A stretch of 42,637 bases of DNA from CALJIC01 sp039805565 (GCA_039805565.1 JBDLTZ010000138.1:1-42637); one strand, 5' to 3'; counted from the first letter of the stretch, positions 1 through 8,417 are shown. The notes: generated by a model from the letters alone, not told the origin. A program made the numbers and translations.

Positions 1-1766
1 GCCGGGCGGGGACTCCAGTCCCCATTGATGATACCGAACGACGCCTGCTCGTGAAGCGGGTTCCGCTCGTACTGCTGCCAAGGCACGGCGTAGTTGAGGT
101 TCCAGAGGAACATGCCGCCCATCCAGGGCGACCACTCGCGCCGCGCGATCTCGAAGGCGCGGACGATCCACTCGGCCTGCATCTCGTACGAGATCTGGTT
201 GCCAAACTCGTAGCCACGGGTGTTGTTGCGCGTGGCCCAGCCGAACTCCGTCACCCACATCTTCTTGTCGCCGAGGCCGCTCTGGACAGCCAGCACACGG
301 TAGTCCTCGGCGCGCCGGAAGTAGAACTCCCGGCTACTGACGAAGTTCGGGCCAGGGCCGGGGCGATCGGGCCACATGGTGTCCGGCGGGTTCGAGGTGC
401 CCCCAGTGTGGATGCCGATGATATCGACGCTCTGGCGGAAGCGCGGGTCGGCGAACATCTGGCGGAAGAACGCCAGATCGCTGATCGCCAGGTCCGGCCG
501 GTTGGTCTCGGTGGTGGCGGGCGGGCCTGAGACAACGATCGCGGCGGGGTCGTTGGCCTTGATGGCCTGCGAGCCGGCCACGAGCACTTCCATGTAGAGC
601 CCGGCGTCCGCCACCCGGCCGCCGTTCTCCACGGCCAGGTTCTGCTCGTTCCAGATCTGGTACGCGCCGACCTTCCCCTTGTAGCGCTTGGCCATCTCGC
701 CCATGAAGTAGGCGAACTGCGGGATATTGGCGCGGTTGGGCAGCCCGTTGCGGCCGTTATCGGTAGCCCAGCTCGGGGCAGCCACCACGCTGATGAAGAG
801 CTTCACGCCGGCGTCGTTGGCGTCGCGCACGATGTCGTCGAGCTCGGCCCAGTAGATCGCGCCCGAGCGGTCGTGCAGGTCCATCCAGCGCACCTGCTGG
901 CGGATCCAGCCGAAGCCGGCGTTGCGCGTGAGCTGGAGCACGCGCTTGCGGTCCTGCCACTCGGAGGGGTCGTTGTACAGGTGGGCGTTGAAGCCGTAGG
1001 CGAAGTCGCCCCTGGGGGCCGGGTTGGCGGGCGGCTGGCCGGGTGTGAAGGCCGGGTTGCCCTGGTGCCTGGCGTCGCGGTACTCGTTGCCGAGCAGGCC
1101 GAGCAGGACGCGGTACTGCGGGTTGGCCTCGTTCGGGTGCCACTCCATGCGCTGGCGCTCGAAGTACTGCACCCAGTAGGTCTGCCCATCGGCCTTGTTG
1201 ACCTCCTGGAACTGCTCAGAGAGCGGGCGACCGAACGCGGCGAGACCGCCGTTGTTCAGCCAGAAGCTGCGGAAGGGGGCCGGGCCATTGCGCAGGGTCT
1301 GCTTGGTGAACTCGTCCCAGGTGCCGTCACCGGGGTTGGCCACATCCTGGAACGCGGCCTCGCCCTCGCGGCCCTTGGCGAGCTGCGCGCCCATCAGGCG
1401 CCCGAGCACGTAGAACTGCGTGCCGGCGTTCTCGGGGTGCTCCTCAAGGACGGCGCGCTCGAAGTACTGGACGCGGTAGAACTCGCCGGGGTTGGTGAAG
1501 CTCTCCTCGATGAACGGCTGCGAGATCGGGTACCCCAGCACGAACAGCGCGTTGGGTGTCCGCCGCCAGAACTGCTCGAAGCCGTTCATGGCGGTGTAGC
1601 CCGTGTTGGGAAAGAACTGCGAGCTGTAGGGCGGGAGCGTGTCAGGAACCTGCTCTGGGCTGCGGGCCAACGCGCGCGTGGTCTGGGGCCAGGCGACAAG
1701 CCCGGCGAGCACGGCCACGAGCAGCGCGACTGACGATAGGGTGCGTGCGAAGGTGCGGGTCCGCAT
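1..1766 (-). CDS. Secreted glycoside-hydrolase-like protein with tandem QYFER repeats (C-terminus beyond window)
   Basis: A frame open from the ATG at 1766 to the left edge encodes at least 588 residues; the stop lies outside the window. It starts with a signal peptide (about residues 1-33: Arg-rich start, Leu/Val/Ala core, Ala-rich end). Two related repeats follow (about 45-120 and 140-225), each ending in a VQYFER...E.HP motif, a type I associate with Chloroflexi extracellular proteins. From about 255 comes a TIM-barrel glycosidase-like domain with the clan A pair: IWNEQN (Glu374, acid/base) and WVTEFGW (Glu507, nucleophile). It is therefore probably an exported polysaccharide-active enzyme; the substrate is unknown. 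A GAGGAG lies 11 nt upstream of the chosen ATG; an in-frame ATG at 1775 would be only 2 nt from it. The protein at 6354-8009 shares the catalytic domain but not the repeats. Confidence 0.85.
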   Translation of the reverse strand, partial: MRTRTFARTLSSVALLVAVLAGLVAWPQTTRALARSPEQVPDTLPPYSSQFFPNTGYTAMNGFEQFWRRTPNALFVLGYPISQPFIEESFTNPGEFYRVQYFERAVLEEHPENAGTQFYVLGRLMGAQLAKGREGEAAFQDVANPGDGTWDEFTKQTLRNGPAPFRSFWLNNGGLAAFGRPLSEQFQEVNKADGQTYWVQYFERQRMEWHPNEANPQYRVLLGLLGNEYRDARHQGNPAFTPGQPPANPAPRGDFAYGFNAHLYNDPSEWQDRKRVLQLTRNAGFGWIRQQVRWMDLHDRSGAIYWAELDDIVRDANDAGVKLFISVVAAPSWATDNGRNGLPNRANIPQFAYFMGEMAKRYKGKVGAYQIWNEQNLAVENGGRVADAGLYMEVLVAGSQAIKANDPAAIVVSGPPATTETNRPDLAISDLAFFRQMFADPRFRQSVDIIGIHTGGTSNPPDTMWPDRPGPGPNFVSSREFYFRRAEDYRVLAVQSGLGDKKMWVTEFGWATRNNTRGYEFGNQISYEMQAEWIVRAFEIARREWSPWMGGMFLWNLNYAVPWQQYERNPLHEQASFGIINGDWSPRP

Positions 1767-1828
1767 CGTTCTCATCTCTCCTCAACGTACTACTACAGCT
1801 TCTGCGGTGGAACTCGACCTCTACCGCG

Positions 1829-1834
1829 ATTATA
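1829..1834 (-). promoter_or_regulatory. Possible -10 box for the glycosidase gene at 1-1766
   Basis: On the minus strand the hexamer reads TATAAT, a perfect -10, about 55 nt upstream of the start codon. No good -35 is visible at 16-18 bp, so the site is tentative and might need an activator. Confidence 0.4.
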
Positions 1835-1868
1835 GTTGGGGTTCCTGAGGCGCCGCTGATACACCGCT

Positions 1869-1887
1869 GATCGGTCGGTTACCGATC
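1869..1887. repeat. Inverted repeat, 7-bp arms
   Basis: GATCGGT and ACCGATC arms are perfectly complementary around a 5-nt centre. It lies in the 291-nt gap between the permease and glycosidase genes, just upstream of the possible glycosidase -10, so it could be an operator. The rest of the gap (1767-2057) holds short heptamer-like repeats (GATGAAC twice near 1888-1901) and no credible ORF. Confidence 0.4.
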
Positions 1888-1987
1888 GATGAACGATGAA
1901 CGCCGAGCAGCTCCGGCACAAGAACATCAGCAGCGGCCGACGCCGGTCAAGCTGTTCAAGCAATGGCGGGGGTTCTAGGCGCCGAGG

Positions 1988-2011
1988 ACGATACGCATGA
2001 TGCCGTATCGT
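1988..2011. terminator. Near-palindromic hairpin downstream of the AI-2E permease gene
   Basis: Eight-base arms ACGATACG and CGTATCGT are perfectly complementary around an 8-nt centre that is itself nearly palindromic. It lies about 50 nt past the stop of the minus-strand permease. There is no T-tract on either side, so it could be a factor-dependent terminator, an mRNA 3' stabiliser or a protein-binding palindrome. Confidence 0.4.
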
Positions 2012-2057
2012 AGGCGGGCGTATTGTAGCGAGGGGCTGGGGGGACGTCAAATGCGGT

Positions 2058-3278
2058 TCAGGGCTCGATCCTGACGGTCTCGGGGGGCTGCTCGCGGGGC
2101 TCTGGGCCGGGGGAGGTGCCGGGCGTGGGCGGGGGCGTCCGGGCGGCGGTAGCCTGGCGCTGCTCACCGCTGGCGCGCAGGTAGACGTAGTGCGAGACCG
2201 AGGCGATCACGCCGGCCACCGGGATGCCGAACAGGATACCCCAGCCGCCGGCCACGGCCCCGCCGACGAGCAGGGCGGCGAACACCAGCAGCGGGTGGAG
2301 CCCGATGATCTGCCCGACGAGGCGCGGCATGACGACGTTGAACAGCACCTGCTGGATGATGATCAGGCCGGCGAGGACCGGCAGCAGACGGGAGGGCGCC
2401 TCGACCACCGCGATGAAGGCGGGCGGGATGAGCGCGAAGATTCCGCCGACGAGCGGGATGAGCACCAGCAGGCCCGAGAGCACGCTGGCGAGCGCGACGT
2501 CGTTGAGGCCGACGACCCCCATGACAATCGCCGTTGCCATGCCGTAGAGCAGCGAGTTGAGCAGCTGCGCGCGCAGGAAGCCGCCGAAGGTGCGGTCCAC
2601 AATCTCGAAGAAGGTGCGCGTCTCCTCGCGCAGGTTGGTGGGCATGATACGTAGGATCTGCTCGCCGACGCGCGGCCCGTCGAGGGTGATATAGAAGCTG
2701 AGGATGAGCACGAGCGAGACATTGAAGACCAGGGTGGCGAGGCTGCCGGCGATCCCCAGCGACTGCTGGATGGCGGTGCTGCCGATGCTCGCGGCCTGCT
2801 CAGCCAGGGCGGTGGGCTGCACGATGGTGGTGAGGTCGCCGCGGAAGCCGAGCCGCCGCAGGCTCTCCTGGAGCGCCGCAGTCCAGCCCGCGAGGGTCTC
2901 CACGCCGCCGGGCATCGCAGTGGTGAGGCCGGTGAGCTGCGGCCCGATGGCCGGCACCAGCGCCAGGATAATCACGAGGAGGAGAGCGAAGAGGGCCAGG
3001 TAGACCAGCAGCACCGCCAGCGCGCGCGAGACGTGCCACTCGGGGACGGCCGCGAGGCCGGCGCGGGTATCGGGTCGGCGCGTCAGTAGGGGGAGGCTGA
3101 GGCCAGTGACCCAAGCGACGACCGGCTGGAGCACGAGCGCGATGAGCCACGCCAGGCCGAAGAGGAGCAGGGGCGAGGCGAGGAACCCGATCACGACGAA
3201 CAGCCGCTCCGCCAGGAACACCGCGGCGGCGATCACCAGGAGCCAGAGGGCGACACGTTGCAGCCGATCGTGGGACAT
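2058..3278 (-). CDS. AI-2E family (PerM/UPF0118) polytopic membrane permease
   Basis: The product (406 residues) has the AI-2E transporter family pattern: two N-terminal membrane helices, a long helical stretch, a third helix, a soluble segment of about 140 residues, then a closely packed C-terminal group including the family-typical GILFGIPVAGV region. About eight membrane segments are expected. Characterised members export autoinducer-2 or act as Na+/H+ antiporters; the substrate here cannot be told. The tail after the last helix is Pro/Thr-rich and unusual. I chose the ATG at 3278 (MSHDRLQR) because the 25 residues of open frame upstream are Arg-rich and not membrane-like; the Shine-Dalgarno is weak in either case. 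It lies downstream of thpR on the same strand. Confidence 0.9.
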   Translation of the reverse strand: MSHDRLQRVALWLLVIAAAVFLAERLFVVIGFLASPLLLFGLAWLIALVLQPVVAWVTGLSLPLLTRRPDTRAGLAAVPEWHVSRALAVLLVYLALFALLLVIILALVPAIGPQLTGLTTAMPGGVETLAGWTAALQESLRRLGFRGDLTTIVQPTALAEQAASIGSTAIQQSLGIAGSLATLVFNVSLVLILSFYITLDGPRVGEQILRIMPTNLREETRTFFEIVDRTFGGFLRAQLLNSLLYGMATAIVMGVVGLNDVALASVLSGLLVLIPLVGGIFALIPPAFIAVVEAPSRLLPVLAGLIIIQQVLFNVVMPRLVGQIIGLHPLLVFAALLVGGAVAGGWGILFGIPVAGVIASVSHYVYLRASGEQRQATAARTPPPTPGTSPGPEPREQPPETVRIEP

Positions 3279-3399
3279 CGTTGTTCCATTCAAGAGCGGG
3301 CGTTCACGGCGCACACCGCGCGCGTTGCGCCTCACCCCGGCGCCGACGACCATTGCATCTCTATTCTACACCCGAGAGGGATCTCAGTTCAACCGTGGC

Positions 3400-3423
3400 C
3401 CCTCTCTCTGCCGCGGGAGAGGG
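3400..3423. repeat. Dispersed palindrome, CCCTCTCCC family
   Basis: Arms CCCTCTCTC and GGGAGAGGG pair (one G-T) around a TGCCGC loop. A close relative with a TACCGC loop lies at 12507-12532, and looser relatives at 21729-21748 and 35963-36002. It sits between thpR and the permease gene, so it may modulate read-through or mRNA stability. Confidence 0.6.
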
Positions 3424-3444
3424 AAGAATTGCCCACTGTGCGCT

Positions 3445-4023
3445 TCAGCCGGCCGCGAGTGCGACGGTGGCGAGGGGCGTATACACCGGCCCGCCGGGGC
3501 GCAGCTCGCTGCGGAAGAGGGTGACGTGCTCGGTGGTCCAGAGGGAGGCATCGGGCGGGGGGAGCGCGCGCAGGCGATCGGCGAGCGCGGCTACCTCGGC
3601 GCGAGGGGCGTCGCGGCGCACGCGGCCGATGGTGAGGTGCGGCTTGAACGGGCGGTCCTCGGGGGGGATGCCGAGCGGGGCGATCGCGGCGGTGACGGCG
3701 CCGGCCACCTGCGAGAGCTCCGCGACCTGGCCAACGAGGCCGACCCAGAGCACCTGCGGCAGACCACGCGGCGGGAACGAGCCGGCGGGGGCCAGCTGGA
3801 GCACAGGCGCCGGACGGCCTGCGAGAGCCCCCGCGAGCGCGGCCGCGAGCGGGCCGACGCGGGCCTCGTCGATGTCGCCGAGGAAGCGCAGGGTCAGGTG
3901 CATCGCGTCGGGAGCGACCCACTTCACCGGCGGCCGACCGGGGCGCAGGGCGGACTGTGCGGCCACGAGCGCTTCCTTGACGTGGGGCGGGAGCTCGGCG
4001 GCGATGAACAGGCGGTAGGGCAT
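3445..4023 (-). CDS. thpR: RNA 2',3'-cyclic phosphodiesterase (ThpR/LigT)
   Basis: The product (192 residues, normal family length) belongs to the 2H phosphoesterase superfamily, which hydrolyses 2',3'-cyclic phosphate ends of RNA or, in reverse, ligates tRNA halves in vitro. Both HxT motifs are present: HLTLRFLG near residue 42 and HLTIGRV near residue 133. The start MPYRLFIAAELP is typical of the family. The short gap to the upstream ppk1 gene is filled by a heptamer repeat, and the AGGA that acts as Shine-Dalgarno 5 nt before the ATG belongs to that repeat. Confidence 0.92.
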   Translation of the reverse strand: MPYRLFIAAELPPHVKEALVAAQSALRPGRPPVKWVAPDAMHLTLRFLGDIDEARVGPLAAALAGALAGRPAPVLQLAPAGSFPPRGLPQVLWVGLVGQVAELSQVAGAVTAAIAPLGIPPEDRPFKPHLTIGRVRRDAPRAEVAALADRLRALPPPDASLWTTEHVTLFRSELRPGGPVYTPLATVALAAG

Positions 4024-4029
4024 TCGAGT

Positions 4030-4064
4030 CCTGAGTGCTCAGTGCTGAGTGCTCAGTGCTGAGT
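4030..4064. repeat. Heptamer repeat array (AGTGCTG/AGTGCTC type)
   Basis: Five consecutive 7-bp units alternate between AGTGCTC and AGTGCTG, filling most of the 55-nt gap between the stop of ppk1 (4079) and the start of thpR (4023). It belongs to the same family as the arrays at 7986-8036 and 28165-28379. Confidence 0.85.
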
Positions 4065-4078
4065 TGCGGTCTGCCAGA

Positions 4079-6223
4079 CTACTCGGGCGGGATGTCGTGT
4101 CCGGCGGCGAAGAAGGCCTGGCTATCGAGCGCATCCGCGCCGGCGGCGGGGTGCGCGCGAAGGTAGCTGCCGTCAGGGAGCAAGATCCGTGCGCGGATGT
4201 TGTCTCCGAGGTAGACCTGGAGCATGGCGTAGGTCTGCACTACGAGCGCCTGGTCCTCGATCGGGAAGAGGGTCTCGACGCGCCGGTCCAGATTGCGGCT
4301 CATCAGGTCGGCGCTGCCGAGGTAGACCTCGGGCTCACCGCCGTGGTCGAAGCCGTTGTCGAAGTAATAGACGCGGCTGTGCTCGAGGAAGCGGCCGACG
4401 ACGCTGCGGACAGTGATGTTCTCGCTCAGGCCGGGGACGCCGGGGCGCAGGCAGCAGACTCCGCGGACGATCAGGTCGCAGCGGACGCCCGCCTGGGAGG
4501 CGCGGTAGAGCAGCCGGGTCATGCGCGGGTCCACGATCGCGTTGCACTTGAAGATCAGGCGGCCGCCGCGGCCCTGGCGGGCGTGCTCGATCTCGCGCTC
4601 GACCAGCTCGGTGAGCGAGTCGCGCAGGTTGACGGGGGCCACGAGCAGCTTGCGGTAGGTGCGCTGGCGCGAGTAGCCGGTGAGGAAGTTGAACAGGTCT
4701 GAGACGTCGGCGCCGATGTCATCGCGGCTGGTGAGCAGGCCCATGTCGGTGTAGATGCGGGCGGTGGTGGCATTGTAGTTGCCCGTGCCGAGGTGCACGT
4801 AGCGGCGCAGGCCGTCCTGCTCGCGGCGCACCACCAGCGCCAGCTTGGCGTGTGTCTTGAGCCCCACCAGGCCGTAGACCACGTGGACCCCGGCGCGCTC
4901 GAGCTGGCGGGCCCAGATGATGTTGTTCTCCTCGTCGAAGCGCGCCTTGAGCTCCACCAGCACCGTCACCTGCTTATCCTGCTCGCGGGCGTGCATCAAG
5001 GCGCGGACGATCGGCGAGTTCGAGCCGACGCGGTAGAGGGTCTGCTTGATCGCCAGGACGTCGGGGTCCTCGGCGGCCGCTTCGATCAGATCCACAACCG
5101 GGCGGAACGAGTCGAAGGGGTGGTGGAGCAGGATATCCTGCTGGCGGATGGCCGCGAAGATCTCGGGGCCGGTGCGGGCGCTGCGGAGCACCGGGGGCGT
5201 AGCTGGGTAGAAGGGCAGATCCTTCAGATCCGGGCGGTCCAGACGAGTGAGCGCCATCAGGTCGGCAAAGCCGAGCGGGCCGCGCCCCTCGTACAGATCC
5301 TCCGGCGTGAGCTTGAGGTTGGCGAGCAGCAGGTCGCGGATGCGCTGCGGCATGTCGTGCTGAACGTTGAGGCGCACCACCGCCCCGAAGCGCCGCTGGC
5401 GGACCCCCTGCTCGATCGTGCGGAGCAGGTCGGCGGCCTCCTCCTCCTGGATCTCCACATCGGCGTTGCGGGTGATGCGGAAGGTGTAGCTCTCGATCAC
5501 CTGCTCGCCGGGGAACAGCGCGGCGACGTTGGCGGCGATCACCTGCTCGAGCCAGGTGAAGCAGTGGCGGCGCTCGGGCGGGATGTGCTCGGGGCTGTCG
5601 CAGCCGTCGCCGCTGATCGGCACGAGGCGCGGCAGGACGGCGGGCACCTTGACGCGCGCGAAGAGTTCGCCCTCATCGGGGTCCTTGATGACGACGGCCA
5701 GGTTCAGGCTGAGGTTCGAGATATGCGGGAAGGGGTGGGAGGGGTCGAAGGCCAGCGGCGTGAGGACCGGGAAGACCTCGCGCTCGAAGGTGCGCGTGAG
5801 CGCCTCGCGCTGGGCCTGGCTGAGCTGGTGGTAGTCCAGGATGTGGATGCCCTCAGCGCACAGCTTGGGCTGGATGTCGTCGAGCCAGAGGTCGCGCTGC
5901 TGATCCATCATCGGCGTGACGACGCGGCGGATGGCGGCGATCTGCTCGGCGGGAGTCGTGCCGTCGGGCGAGACGCTGCGGACGCCCGCGGCGACCTGCT
6001 GCTTGAGGCCGGCGACGCGGATCATGAAGTACTCGTCGAGGTTGGTGGCGTAGATCGAGAGGAACTTGACGCGCTCGAGCAGCGGGTTGCGCTGGTCCTG
6101 TGCCTCCTCGAGCACGCGGCGGTTGAACTCGAGCCAGCTCAGCTCGCGGTTGAAGAAGGAGGCGCTCTCGCTCAGGCTTGGCATAGTGCTCTGAGAATCG
6201 TCAATACGATCGGCAACCAGCAT
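4079..6223 (-). CDS. ppk1: Polyphosphate kinase 1, copy A
   Basis: The product (714 residues) makes polyphosphate reversibly from ATP through a phosphohistidine. Domains in order: PPK N (FNRELSWLEFNRRVLEEA near residue 24), middle domain, and two PLD-like C-terminal domains with LKTHAKL (His458, the expected phospho-acceptor) and EHSRVYYF (His615). Metal/phosphate-binding segments such as YRVGSNSPIV and GTGNYNATTA are intact. The start at 6223 has GGGAGG 9 nt upstream; the N-terminus is about 13 residues longer than that of copy B. Copy B (10344-12443) is similar through the whole length but less than identical, so it is an old paralogue. The gene is first in a minus-strand series with thpR and the permease gene. 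Confidence 0.96.
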   Translation of the reverse strand: MLVADRIDDSQSTMPSLSESASFFNRELSWLEFNRRVLEEAQDQRNPLLERVKFLSIYATNLDEYFMIRVAGLKQQVAAGVRSVSPDGTTPAEQIAAIRRVVTPMMDQQRDLWLDDIQPKLCAEGIHILDYHQLSQAQREALTRTFEREVFPVLTPLAFDPSHPFPHISNLSLNLAVVIKDPDEGELFARVKVPAVLPRLVPISGDGCDSPEHIPPERRHCFTWLEQVIAANVAALFPGEQVIESYTFRITRNADVEIQEEEAADLLRTIEQGVRQRRFGAVVRLNVQHDMPQRIRDLLLANLKLTPEDLYEGRGPLGFADLMALTRLDRPDLKDLPFYPATPPVLRSARTGPEIFAAIRQQDILLHHPFDSFRPVVDLIEAAAEDPDVLAIKQTLYRVGSNSPIVRALMHAREQDKQVTVLVELKARFDEENNIIWARQLERAGVHVVYGLVGLKTHAKLALVVRREQDGLRRYVHLGTGNYNATTARIYTDMGLLTSRDDIGADVSDLFNFLTGYSRQRTYRKLLVAPVNLRDSLTELVEREIEHARQGRGGRLIFKCNAIVDPRMTRLLYRASQAGVRCDLIVRGVCCLRPGVPGLSENITVRSVVGRFLEHSRVYYFDNGFDHGGEPEVYLGSADLMSRNLDRRVETLFPIEDQALVVQTYAMLQVYLGDNIRARILLPDGSYLRAHPAAGADALDSQAFFAAGHDIPPE

Positions 6224-6270
6224 GGCGTGCCGCCTCCCAAGTATAGCGTTGCAGGAGTTAAGGAGGCATT

Positions 6271-6299
6271 ATTGTAGCATCACGTGTTGTTATGGACAA
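6271..6299 (-). promoter_or_regulatory. Sigma70-type promoter for ppk1 copy A
   Basis: Read on the minus strand: TTGTCC (6299-6294), 17-bp spacer, TACAAT (6276-6271). The transcript would start near 6264, leaving a leader of about 40 nt that carries the GGGAGG. It is back to back with the plus-strand promoter at 6317-6345. Confidence 0.65.
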
Positions 6300-6316
6300 G
6301 ACACGGGGAGCCGTAT

Positions 6317-6345
6317 TTGACTCGCGCCCGGCCCCCGCCTATACT
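6317..6345 (+). promoter_or_regulatory. Sigma70-type promoter giving a near-leaderless transcript
   Basis: TTGACT (6317-6322), exactly 17 bp, TATACT (6340-6345). Transcription should begin near 6352, while the start codon GTG is at 6354, so the message would have practically no 5' leader. No Shine-Dalgarno precedes the GTG, consistent with leaderless initiation. Confidence 0.75.
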
Positions 6346-6353
6346 GCCACCCT

Positions 6354-8009
6354 GTGAAGCGACCACTCTACCGCCGCCTGCGCCTGCTGCTGCCCACGGC
6401 GGCCCTGCTCTCCCTCGCGCTCGCGGCCTTCGCCTGGCTCGACAACCAGGTCAACCGCGGCGTGACCTTCGCGCCCACGCCGCCCCCGACCAGGTGGGCG
6501 GACGTCCCGCCGCTCGGCGTGAACGCCTACAACATCCAGTTCGAGCCGGACCCGGCCGCCGTGTCGCGCACCCTGGAGCTGGCGCGCGACATGGGCGCGC
6601 GCTTCGTGCGGATCCAGATGCCGTGGGACGACGTCGAGATCCATGGCAAGGGCGATTTCGTGGACCGGCGCAACGAGCCGCCGCGCGACGCGTGGGAGAA
6701 GTACGACTTCATCGTGGCGGAGGCCGAGCGGCTTGGGCTGGAGCTGATCGTGCGGATCGACCGCGCGCCGCAGTGGGCCCGCCCGAACGACTTCGCCGAC
6801 CCAAAGTTCCAGGCCGGCCTGCAGGAGAACCCGGACTCGACCGGGCCGCCGGAGAACTACCAGGACTACGCCGACTTCGTGGCCGCCGCTGTGGCGCGCT
6901 ACCGGGGGCAGGTGCGCTTCTTCCAGATCTGGAACGAGCCGAACCTGGCCTACGAGTGGAGCTGGCGCATCCCCGAGCCGGAGCGCTTCGCTGAGCTGCT
7001 GCGTCTGGCCGCGGCGGCCGCCCGCAAGGCCAACCCCGAGGCGGTCATCCTGTTCCCTAGCCTCTCGCCCACCGACGGCAAGGAGCCGCGCAAGGCGCCG
7101 ATGAGCGAGCTGGAGTACCTGGACCGGGTGTACCGGGCCGGCGCCGCGGCGTCCTTCGACATTATGTCTGCCCAGGCCTACGGGCTCGGACAGCCGCCCG
7201 AGGAGAACCGCTACGTCCGGCTACGGTGGAGCCCGCGCGAGCCGCTGAAGGACCTGGACCGACCGATCGACAGCCGCATCGACGTCTCGCGCGTCGTGAT
7301 GCTGCGCGAGGTGATGCTGCTGCACGGCGACGGGGACAAGGCGGTGTGGATCAGCGAGTTCGGCTACAACAGCGCGCCGGAGAGCGTGCCCGAGCCGGCG
7401 CGCAGCAACTGGGGGCCGCCGGTCTCCGAGGAGCAGAAGGGCGCCTACATTGTGGGCCAGCTGGAGCGCGCGCGCCGCGAGTGGCCGTGGGTGGGCGTGA
7501 TGAACGTCTGGTTCCTGCGCTACGGCGGCTACCGCGAGCCCAACCCGGCCGACCCGACGCCGCACTTCACGCTGGTCGCGCGCGACTTCACGCCGCTGCC
7601 GGCCTACGAGGCGGTGAAAGGCTACATGGGACAGCCGCGCGCGGCGGGGCCAGGGGCGCACGCCTGGTCGCACCCCGCGGTGGAGCCGCAGGGTTCCGGC
7701 GCCTGGCTGCTGCGCTTCACGGGGCAGTCGCTGGCGCTCCAGGGGATCGGCGCGCCGCTGGAGGTGGCGGTGGACGGCGGGACGCCGGTGGCGCTGCCCC
7801 CTGGGGCTGAGCAGGTCATCGTGGCTTCGGGGCTTGCGGAGGGCGACCACACGGCGGTGGTGCGGGGCGAGCGACCGCCAGACGCCTTCCTGGTGGGGCG
7901 GGAGCAGCCGCTGGCCTGGGCCTGGTGGCTCACCCCGGCGCTGCTGACGGTGGCCCTGGCGGTGGTGGGGGCGCTGGCGATGGGACGAGTCTTGAGTCGT
8001 GAGGCTTGA
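6354..8009 (+). CDS. Membrane-anchored glycoside-hydrolase-like protein
   Basis: The product (551 residues) has an N-terminal membrane helix (about 10-27), an extracellular TIM-barrel glycosidase-like domain (about 50-425), a beta-rich domain (about 430-515) and a C-terminal membrane helix (about 520-545). The clan A catalytic pair is visible: IWNEPN (Glu195, acid/base) and WISEFGY (Glu335, nucleophile). It is probably an envelope polysaccharide hydrolase or transglycosidase; the substrate is unknown. The GTG start is fixed by the promoter 8 nt upstream. The last codons and the stop come from a heptamer repeat. It shares the catalytic domain with the protein at 1-1766 but lacks the QYFER repeats. 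The envelope-polymer gene at 8502 follows. Confidence 0.85.
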   Translation: MKRPLYRRLRLLLPTAALLSLALAAFAWLDNQVNRGVTFAPTPPPTRWADVPPLGVNAYNIQFEPDPAAVSRTLELARDMGARFVRIQMPWDDVEIHGKGDFVDRRNEPPRDAWEKYDFIVAEAERLGLELIVRIDRAPQWARPNDFADPKFQAGLQENPDSTGPPENYQDYADFVAAAVARYRGQVRFFQIWNEPNLAYEWSWRIPEPERFAELLRLAAAAARKANPEAVILFPSLSPTDGKEPRKAPMSELEYLDRVYRAGAAASFDIMSAQAYGLGQPPEENRYVRLRWSPREPLKDLDRPIDSRIDVSRVVMLREVMLLHGDGDKAVWISEFGYNSAPESVPEPARSNWGPPVSEEQKGAYIVGQLERARREWPWVGVMNVWFLRYGGYREPNPADPTPHFTLVARDFTPLPAYEAVKGYMGQPRAAGPGAHAWSHPAVEPQGSGAWLLRFTGQSLALQGIGAPLEVAVDGGTPVALPPGAEQVIVASGLAEGDHTAVVRGERPPDAFLVGREQPLAWAWWLTPALLTVALAVVGALAMGRVLSREA

Positions 8010-8036
8010 GTGCTGAGTGCTGAGTGCTGAGTGCGA
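7986..8036. repeat. Heptamer repeat array (TGAGTGC type)
   Basis: Units TGAGTCG, TGAGGCT, then repeated TGAGTGC. The array begins inside the last codons of the glycosidase gene and its TGA at 8007-8009 is the stop. Because the period is 7, later TGA triplets fall in the other two frames, closing translation in all three. The rest of the gap to 8105 holds nothing recognisable. Confidence 0.85.
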
Positions 8037-8105
8037 GAGCAAACGCTGCCGAGCGTTCGGACGCCGTACAGGACCCGCCACCCTGCTCACACCCTGGGCC
8101 ACGCG

Positions 8106-8417
8106 CTAGCGAGTCGGGCGACCGGGCTGCGGGAGCAGCATCCTCACCAGCGTTGTCGGGAGCCCCTGGTCTTGGTAGACAACACTGAACGCCGGCGGTC
8201 CGACCATGCGGTAGTGGCACGCCTGGTACGACTCGTTGCGCGGGCACAGGTTCTTGTTGCGGATCAGCAGCTCGGCGTGCCCCTGCACCCTCAGATTGAC
8301 GGCGAACGGTGGGAGCAGCCCCTGCTGGACAGCAATGCCGAGGCCGGCGAGCCCGAGCATGACAGAGACGAGTCCTGCGAGCAGCAGCCCGGCGAGGGCG
8401 CGGCGTAGGCGGAACAT
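8106..8417 (-). CDS. Small membrane-anchored protein of unknown function
   Basis: I do not recognise the family. From the ATG at 8417 (GGAG 5 nt upstream of it) the product has 103 residues: a short Arg-rich start, one strong membrane helix or uncleaved signal (about 7-30), then about 70 extracytoplasmic residues with two cysteines eight apart (CPRNESYQAC), possibly a disulfide, and a Pro/Arg-rich tail. An upstream ATG at 8465 would add 16 residues without a better ribosome-binding site. The gene is alone on its strand between two plus-strand envelope genes. Confidence 0.55.
   Translation of the reverse strand: MFRLRRALAGLLLAGLVSVMLGLAGLGIAVQQGLLPPFAVNLRVQGHAELLIRNKNLCPRNESYQACHYRMVGPPAFSVVYQDQGLPTTLVRMLLPQPGRPTR

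Noticed and set aside
2058..3353. AI-2E permease starting at the upstream ATG 3353
   Set aside because: The extra 25 residues are Arg-rich and atypical of the family; the ATG at 3278 gives a normal start.
4793..6277. 494-residue open frame antisense to ppk1 copy A
   Set aside because: Composition (Leu/Asp/His/Gly) is the usual antisense shadow of ppk1; the other strand has all PPK1 motifs. The same holds for 10311-11750 against copy B.
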